A stretch of 9,508 nucleotides of DNA from Verrucomicrobiota bacterium (lineage in GTDB: Bacteria > Verrucomicrobiota > Verrucomicrobiae > Limisphaerales > UBA11358). The notes beneath the pieces were generated by a model, which saw only the letters and a list, made by a program, of their open reading frames with translations, had not been told where the DNA came from and ran no database searches. The stretch spans positions 1 to 9,508 of the forward strand of contig JACZKP010000073.1 of assembly GCA_014860005.1 (NCBI GenBank), in the 5' to 3' direction. The position numbers were made by a program, and so were the translations under genes. Below, piece after piece: positions 5,093 through 9,508 of the stretch; position 1 is the stretch's first letter; every line of letters starts with the position of its first letter.

Positions 5093-7498
5093 ATGCTCGC
5101 CTACACCACCAATCAAATCGCCGTCGCGCTGGGGATCAAACGGCAGGCCGCTCAATGGGCATTACGCAACGTGCCGGCGGATGGGTTGGCCGTGGTGAAT
5201 GGCAACCAAACCAGCGCCTGGAGTCGCGCCGCAATCCCTGCGCAGTTGAATTGCAAGCTTGATGCCGCCGCTGTGCAAGGCGGGTACCGGAACGCCGAAG
5301 CGTTGCTTGCCGCGCCGCCCGCTATCTATCCGCCCAAGGATTTCCCCGCGCTCGATACCATCGCCCCGGAAGAAATTGACCGCGCCGGGAAACTGCGCCA
5401 GGCCCTTGGCCCGCTCCTCCACTGTCAGCATGACGATTCACTTTCATCGGCGGAGTTTGAAGCGCGTGGTGTGGCGGAATACAAATGCGTCTTCGGCCAC
5501 AGCATCTCGGCCCGCTATTGGCGCGACCTGTTCAAGCGCACCTTGCGCCGCGACGCCGGCCAGGAACGGTTCGCCCGGTTGGAACTGTATCTGCCGGACA
5601 AACCCGCGTTGAAAAATCCCGTTCGCCGCGCCGGCTTCCAGCCGGCTTTCACCGCGGATGAACTGGCAGAGTTCGCCGAATTGACCGGCTACCTCGACGC
5701 GATCCCTAATCCATCGAAACCCAGCAAGAACGAGCAACGCGAGGTCTGGACGCTGGCGGTGGAGCAACATGGCAAACTTGTCGGTCGGGGCGTCCCGGCC
5801 AGCCGCGCCGCCCGTCGGGTGCGCGCTTTCCTGTTCACCGCGGCGCCGTTCCTGGCCGCCAGCCGAAATGCGCTGCGGATGGCTTTCGAGCGTCGCCTCG
5901 CCCGTTGGCAAAACGGCAAGGGCGATCCCAAATCCCAGCGCGATGGCCGCGCGGAGAACGGCGAGAAATTTGATTTCCCGGAAGCGGATCGCGATCTTCT
6001 GATTCACCGAGCCGTGTTCAACTATCGCGGCGACGTGGCGCCCGCGTGGCGCGATTGCTTGCGTCAGCGCTTCTCTGAGACGGTGCGCGAACGCTACACC
6101 ACGCACGCCAGCCGCAAGTCTTATGTGCCGGCGCGCATCATGGATTCCATCGGGCCGGAAGTGGAAATTTTCACCGTCATGCACCGCGGCCCGCGCGCCT
6201 TCGATTCCATCAAAGGCTTTGTCTCGCGCAATTACGACAACCTCCATTCGCTTCAATGCTTCCAGGCGGATGATTTCACGATGAACTGCTACTTCTTCAT
6301 CCCGGATGGCAACGGTTGGTTCAACCTCACGCGTGGCCAGGTGATCTTGTTCATTGATTTCCGCTCGCTCCGGATTCTCGGCTGGGCACTGGAGCCGCGA
6401 AAGAGTTATTCCTCACTAACCATCCGTTCGCTTTGCACGCACGTCTTTGGCGCGTTTGGCGTGCCGGAGGTTTTGTATTTCGAGCGCGGCCTGTGGAAAT
6501 CCGCCACGCTCCTGACCGGCAAAAACGATCCGTTCACCTTTACAGAAATCAGCCAGGGCTTGCGCGAGTTCGGGATCAAGTTCATTCACGCCATTCGTCC
6601 GCGTTCCAAGACCGTGGAACGCGTCGGGGGTTTGTTTCAAGACCTGGCCGAAGGCGAACCGGGATATTGCGGGCGCGATGAACGCCGCGATGCCCCGGAA
6701 TCCCTGCGCAAACAGATGGCCGAAGTGGAAGCCCGCAAGGTGCATCCTTCGCGTTACTTCTATTCTCTCGACCAGTGGAACAAGCGCATCGGTGAACTGG
6801 TCGCACGGTACAACGGCGAACCGCAACAAGGCAAAATCCTCGCCGGCCTTTCGCCCGAAGCGGGCTTTGAAGCGCATCTCAACCAGGACAATCCCCCCAT
6901 GCAATTCAGCGCCGCCCTTCGCTATCTACTCGCCCACGACAAGCGCCCGGCGCGCGTCACGTTGAACGGCGTCACCATCCAAATCGGCAAACAAAAATTC
7001 AACTATCGCGGCTTGGAGATTGCCCACCTGGTCGGGCGCGACGTGCTCGCGTGGTTTGACCCGGAAAATCTTGACACGCTCACCGTCACCAATCTGGACC
7101 GCGAGAACCCGATCTGCGTGGCGCGGTCGCAGTCGCCCGATGCACTGGAAATGCTCACCGCTCCGGACTCCGGTACCTTGGGCCGCGAATTGAAGCGCGT
7201 TGAAGAACAGGCCAGCTACATGAAGACGCGGTTCAACATCGTCAAGGCCAGCTTCCCGTTGCCGGAACGCAAAGCCCTTACCGATGCGCAGACCGTTGAG
7301 CTCGGGCAGGAAATGGAACTTCAGAAATCCCGCGTGCGTTCCACCGTGGTTCGCACGCAGCGCCGCCGCCATGCCGCCGGCCGCTTCGCGCGCGATACCG
7401 GCGTCGCCGTGCGCGACCCGGACAACTTCGACGGCGACGATGACGACGCACGCTTCCTGAAAAGCTTTCTCAACCCCAAAAAGGAATCCGACGCATGA
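5093..7498 (+). CDS. MuA-like DDE transposase
   Basis: At 801 aa this is longer than Mu transposase (663 aa). Domains: a helix-turn-helix at about 5-30 (TTNQIAVALGIKRQAAQWAL); a helical end-binding region to about 380; an RNase H-like catalytic core at about 385-520; a Mu-C-type beta-barrel at about 615-685 (RVTLNGVTIQIGKQKFNYRG then 'DVLAWFDPENLDTLTV'); a C-terminal tail with a basic patch (RTQRRRHAAGRF) and an acidic run (DGDDDD). In the core, D393 ('QADDFTMN') aligns with MuA D269 and E509 ('KTVERVGG') with E392. The position of D336 is occupied by E464 ('LYFERGLW'), giving D-E-E. It would bind the element ends and join them to target DNA. AAGGGAAG (5083-5090) precedes ATG 5093, a clear ribosome binding site. 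The stop overlaps the next start by 4 nt. Confidence 0.93.
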   Translation: MLAYTTNQIAVALGIKRQAAQWALRNVPADGLAVVNGNQTSAWSRAAIPAQLNCKLDAAAVQGGYRNAEALLAAPPAIYPPKDFPALDTIAPEEIDRAGKLRQALGPLLHCQHDDSLSSAEFEARGVAEYKCVFGHSISARYWRDLFKRTLRRDAGQERFARLELYLPDKPALKNPVRRAGFQPAFTADELAEFAELTGYLDAIPNPSKPSKNEQREVWTLAVEQHGKLVGRGVPASRAARRVRAFLFTAAPFLAASRNALRMAFERRLARWQNGKGDPKSQRDGRAENGEKFDFPEADRDLLIHRAVFNYRGDVAPAWRDCLRQRFSETVRERYTTHASRKSYVPARIMDSIGPEVEIFTVMHRGPRAFDSIKGFVSRNYDNLHSLQCFQADDFTMNCYFFIPDGNGWFNLTRGQVILFIDFRSLRILGWALEPRKSYSSLTIRSLCTHVFGAFGVPEVLYFERGLWKSATLLTGKNDPFTFTEISQGLREFGIKFIHAIRPRSKTVERVGGLFQDLAEGEPGYCGRDERRDAPESLRKQMAEVEARKVHPSRYFYSLDQWNKRIGELVARYNGEPQQGKILAGLSPEAGFEAHLNQDNPPMQFSAALRYLLAHDKRPARVTLNGVTIQIGKQKFNYRGLEIAHLVGRDVLAWFDPENLDTLTVTNLDRENPICVARSQSPDALEMLTAPDSGTLGRELKRVEEQASYMKTRFNIVKASFPLPERKALTDAQTVELGQEMELQKSRVRSTVVRTQRRRHAAGRFARDTGVAVRDPDNFDGDDDDARFLKSFLNPKKESDA
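5630..5646. repeat. REP-like palindrome inside the transposase gene
   Basis: GCCGGC (5630-5635) and GCCGGC (5641-5646) flank TTCCA, a 6-bp GC-rich hairpin. It is read in frame as residues 180-185 of RRAGFQPA. From memory, palindromes of this GGCTGGAAGCCGGC type, translated as RAGFQPA or AGWKPA, are common in Verrucomicrobiota and Planctomycetota genomes. Chance in a GC-rich gene is not excluded. Confidence 0.35.
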
Positions 7499-7725
7499 GC
7501 AAACCCTTCGTTGTCGAAATCGGCCCGCGCACCGTCACCCTTACGGCGTTCGGTCCCGTGCCGCACGCGGACTATTTGCAGCCGCTGCAATCGTTCAGAA
7601 TTTCCCTCAAGGATTGGCAGGCCCTGGTCGCCAACGGCGGGCCCGCCGTTGGCCGCACGGCTTACTTTAACTTCCCGCCGGCTGCCCTTGCGGCGCACGG
7701 CGTCACCACTGGAGAACCAACATGA
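7495..7725 (+). CDS. Small protein between transposase and ATPase genes
   Basis: The 76-aa protein starts at ATG 7495, overlapping the transposase stop by 4 nt. AAGGA lies about 10 nt upstream. Its own TGA overlaps ATG 7722 by 4 nt, so it is flanked by coupled junctions on both sides, which argues that it is translated. The sequence looks like a small beta-rich domain ('VVEIGPRTVTLTAFGPVP') followed by a short helix ('SLKDWQALVANG') and a Pro/Ala-rich end. There is no signal peptide, membrane segment or recognised motif. In phage Mu genes A and B are adjacent with no gene between, so this is an accessory component specific to this lineage; a role with the transposase or ATPase is an inference from position. 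Confidence 0.65.
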   Translation: MSKPFVVEIGPRTVTLTAFGPVPHADYLQPLQSFRISLKDWQALVANGGPAVGRTAYFNFPPAALAAHGVTTGEPT

Positions 7726-7865
7726 GCTCAACAAGACACGCGCCGCCCGGCGCGCCCCTGCATCAAGGCCGCTACGCCTCCAGCCCTCACTTGAGCGCGG
7801 GCTTGTTGCGACGGCCGTTGCCCGCCGCTGTAGCACGCTGGACGATCCCGCCGACCGGCAACTGA
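7722..7865 (+). CDS. 47-codon ORF: probable displaced 5' end of the ATPase gene
   Basis: ATG 7722 has GGAG 7 nt upstream and overlaps the previous stop as ATGA, the same pattern as other starts here; GGAGAAC-type spacing recurs before the gene at 9369. The frame ends at TGA 7863-7865. Its product ends '..LPAAVARWTIPPTGN', whereas the next frame back carries '..LDDPADRQLIWALHFL', which runs into the ATPase. Joining the two near 7839-7841 (adding one G to TGGAC) would read 'AAVARWDDPADRQLIW' and give a 548-aa protein. I see no canonical -1 slippery heptamer. So this is most likely the native N-terminus cut off by a 1-nt deletion or sequence error; a short leader peptide is the alternative. Confidence 0.5.
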   Translation: MSSTRHAPPGAPLHQGRYASSPHLSAGLLRRPLPAAVARWTIPPTGN

Positions 7866-7903
7866 TCTGGGCGCTGCATTTCCTCTCCCATCGCGAGGGC
7901 GGG

Positions 7904-9367
7904 ATGCCGCGCCTCGTCAGAGAGTTGATTGAACAGTTTGGGGATCGGTTTGGGACGGATGTAATGGAAGAAATCGGCAAGCGTGCGGGTCAAACCTACA
8001 CCGCAGCGGAAGTGCGCCGCATTCGGGATTACATGCCGGATAGAACCGCCAGGGAATTCCCCCTCAAGGGCGAGGTGTGGGATTGTTTGCCGTATAGATG
8101 GGTGGCGATCACGGACGATTACCTTGGCGACCAAGGCATCTGGGGCAAGCGACGGCGTGAACTCCTGGCAACGGCCGCCGCGCAGCCCGAATCCTATCCG
8201 GTGAAAGACTTCATGGATTTCTGCTGCAACCAAGCCGTCCATCCGCCCGAAAACGCAGAGGATGGAACCCTCGAGGATTGGCTTGCAGGCCTGTGTTTGG
8301 ATCCCGGTCACGGAATCCGCGCCCGGCCATGGTACTGCGAAGCCATGCCGCATCTGCTCAGTGAATACGTGGCCAACTGGATCACTCAGCGCGCCGCCAG
8401 CGTCGTTACCACCTCACTGGGCCATAAGGTTCAGGATACTCTCGATTACACCCTCGAAAGCCGATCCATGACATTGATCGAAGGCGACGCGCGCATTGGC
8501 AAATCCTTCTCTGCGCGTGCGTGGTGCGAAACCCACACCGGCCAGGCACGCTTTATCGAAGTCCCCACGGGCAACGATGACACCGGCTTTTTCCGCGCGC
8601 TCGCCCGTGGCCTTGGCATTGGCAGCTTTCACCAGTTGAAAGCTTGTGAACTCCGCGAACGCGTTGAAACCGTTTTGTTGACCGGGGATTTGCTCCTGTG
8701 TCTGGACGAAGCGCACCGGCTCTGGCCGGAAACCAATTTCCGCTACGGCTTCCCCAAGCGGGTGAACTGGCTCATGAGCATGGCCAATCAGGGCGTTCCC
8801 TTATGCTTGATCGGCACGCCGCAGTTTATCGAACGCCAGCGCGCCGCGGAAACGCAGAGCGGTTGGAATTCCGCGCAATTCATGGGCCGGCTCGGCCATT
8901 TCGAGCCACTCCCGCGCGAACTCTCCCCCGCCGATTTGATGGCCGTGGCCAAGGCCGTTCTTCCGGAGGCGGACAAAACCACCCTCCGCGCGCTTGCGGC
9001 TTATGCGCGCACGTCGGCGCGTTATCTGGCGGCCATTGATGCCATTGCCAAACGCGCCCGTTACATCGCCAAGCGCGACGGTCGCACGGAAGCCAGCACC
9101 GAAGACGTCCGCGTTGCCATGCAGGAAAGCGTTATTCCTGCCGACTCGAAACTGGTACGCGCCCTGGCATCGGTGAACCAACCCGTGCGTGGACGTGGAC
9201 GGCAACCTGCGCCCCTACCACCCGGCCCGGCGCCGGTCCTGGTTGGTGAAGATGACAACGATCCTTTGCCACCCGCCCGCGACACCGGCCACGTCGTCAC
9301 ACGCAACCGCCTGACCGCCGAAACGCTGGCCGGCGAGGCGATGGAACTGGCCGCAACGGAGAACTGA
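7904..9367 (+). CDS. MuB-like AAA+ ATPase (transposition target selection), 5' end uncertain
   Basis: Numbered from ATG 7904 (487 aa), the Walker A motif is GDARIGKS at 194-201, with K200 and S201 as nucleotide-binding residues. Walker B is LLLCLDE, with D268 and E269, and sensor 1 is 'LIGTP' with T305. An AAA+ lid-like helical part follows (to about 400), then a Pro-rich linker ('PAPLPPGPAPVL') and a short C-terminal helix. In Mu-like elements this ATPase forms filaments on DNA, captures target and stimulates the transposase. MuB has 312 aa; the roughly 190-residue N-terminal part here is extra. ATG 7904 is only the first in-frame start: coding-like sequence ('DDPADRQLIWALHFL') extends back to about 7836, and no ATG, GTG or TTG lies between in this frame. 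The probable true start is 7722, one frame away. Two nt-gap-type spacing (1 nt) separates its stop from the GemA-like gene. Confidence 0.85.
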   Translation: MPRLVRELIEQFGDRFGTDVMEEIGKRAGQTYTAAEVRRIRDYMPDRTAREFPLKGEVWDCLPYRWVAITDDYLGDQGIWGKRRRELLATAAAQPESYPVKDFMDFCCNQAVHPPENAEDGTLEDWLAGLCLDPGHGIRARPWYCEAMPHLLSEYVANWITQRAASVVTTSLGHKVQDTLDYTLESRSMTLIEGDARIGKSFSARAWCETHTGQARFIEVPTGNDDTGFFRALARGLGIGSFHQLKACELRERVETVLLTGDLLLCLDEAHRLWPETNFRYGFPKRVNWLMSMANQGVPLCLIGTPQFIERQRAAETQSGWNSAQFMGRLGHFEPLPRELSPADLMAVAKAVLPEADKTTLRALAAYARTSARYLAAIDAIAKRARYIAKRDGRTEASTEDVRVAMQESVIPADSKLVRALASVNQPVRGRGRQPAPLPPGPAPVLVGEDDNDPLPPARDTGHVVTRNRLTAETLAGEAMELAATEN

Positions 9368-9368
9368 C

Positions 9369-9508
9369 ATGCTATCCCGCGCCCAACAGATCCTCTTGAA
9401 GCGTGCCCAGCGCGAAGCCGCGCTGGACGATGCCGAATACCGCGACGCGCTGGCCACCGTCAGCGGATGCCGTTCAAGCAAGGACATGGAATTCACCGAC
9501 CGGCATCT
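9369..9508 (+). CDS. GemA/Gp16 family phage protein, 3' end missing
   Basis: Only the first 46 codons are in the window; the frame is still open at its end. The sequence 'LLKRAQREAALDDAEYRDAL' followed by 'ATVSGCRSSKDM' matches the N-terminal pattern of the Mu GemA/Gp16 family (DUF1018): 'li...k..lgldddtYr..l..vtG..S..dlt'. In Mu this early-region protein is linked to modulation of host gene expression and DNA topology; its role here is inferred. Start ATG 9369 has GGAG 7 nt upstream and lies 1 nt after the ATPase stop, so it belongs to the same operon. Order transposase, ATPase, GemA/Gp16 is that of Mu-like early regions and supports assigning the window to a Mu-like element. Confidence 0.85.
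   Translation, partial: MLSRAQQILLKRAQREAALDDAEYRDALATVSGCRSSKDMEFTDRH

Noticed and set aside
5444..6256. A 270-aa open frame on the - strand opposite the transposase
   Set aside because: It lies fully inside a well supported gene, has no recognisable motif, and shows the composition of an antisense shadow.
8624..8644. Perfect 7-bp inverted repeat AGCTTTC/GAAAGCT in the ATPase gene
   Set aside because: It lies in the middle of a well supported coding region and a 7-bp stem is within chance expectation for a window of this size.
1..9508. CRISPR array, tRNA or rRNA gene, reverse transcriptase or other defence system
   Set aside because: I found no regularly spaced repeats with spacers, no tRNA cloverleaf or rRNA sequence, and no motifs of such systems in any supported protein.

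Overview
The window is a GC-rich, almost fully coding stretch with every supported gene on the + strand. It reads as part of a Mu-like transposable phage or prophage. Three families fix this: a MuA-type DDE transposase (5093-7498), a MuB-type AAA+ ATPase (ending 9367) and the start of a GemA/Gp16 family protein (9369 to the window end). Upstream is a phage structural module with an HK97-fold major capsid protein. The host is probably a Gram-negative bacterium. A REP-like palindrome inside the transposase, read as RAGFQPA, hints at Verrucomicrobiota or a related phylum, but this is a weak pointer from memory.

Layout. 1-513 is the 3' end of a coiled-coil gene. 549-1685 is the capsid gene. 1686-2304 has no convincing coding signal, but 1721-2188 carries an unusual series of hairpins; two of them share conserved flanking blocks around stems of different sequence. 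2305-3561 is a tape-measure-like protein and 3558-4025 an unrecognised 155-aa protein. 4022-4113 is a short junction with a strong ribosome binding site, a tandem 8-mer, a 12-bp palindrome and a hairpin. The transposition module follows: a helix-turn-helix protein (4114-4848), an excisionase/MerR-type helix-turn-helix protein (4823-5083), the transposase, a 76-aa protein of unknown role (7495-7725), the ATPase and GemA/Gp16.

How the genes would work together (established for Mu, inferred here). The transposase binds the element ends and carries out strand transfer. The ATPase binds DNA, selects the target and activates the transposase. The two small DNA-binding proteins are candidates for early regulators. 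Stops and starts overlap by 4 nt (ATGA) at 3558, 4022, 7495 and 7722, which points to translational coupling.

The main oddities are: (1) the hairpin array behind the capsid gene; (2) a transposase whose second catalytic aspartate appears to be glutamate; (3) an ATPase whose well-placed start lies in a different frame from its conserved domain, consistent with a 1-nt deletion or a recoding event, with a similar but weaker case at 4022/4114; (4) a structural module that lacks the usual genes between capsid and tape measure and runs straight into the transposition genes.
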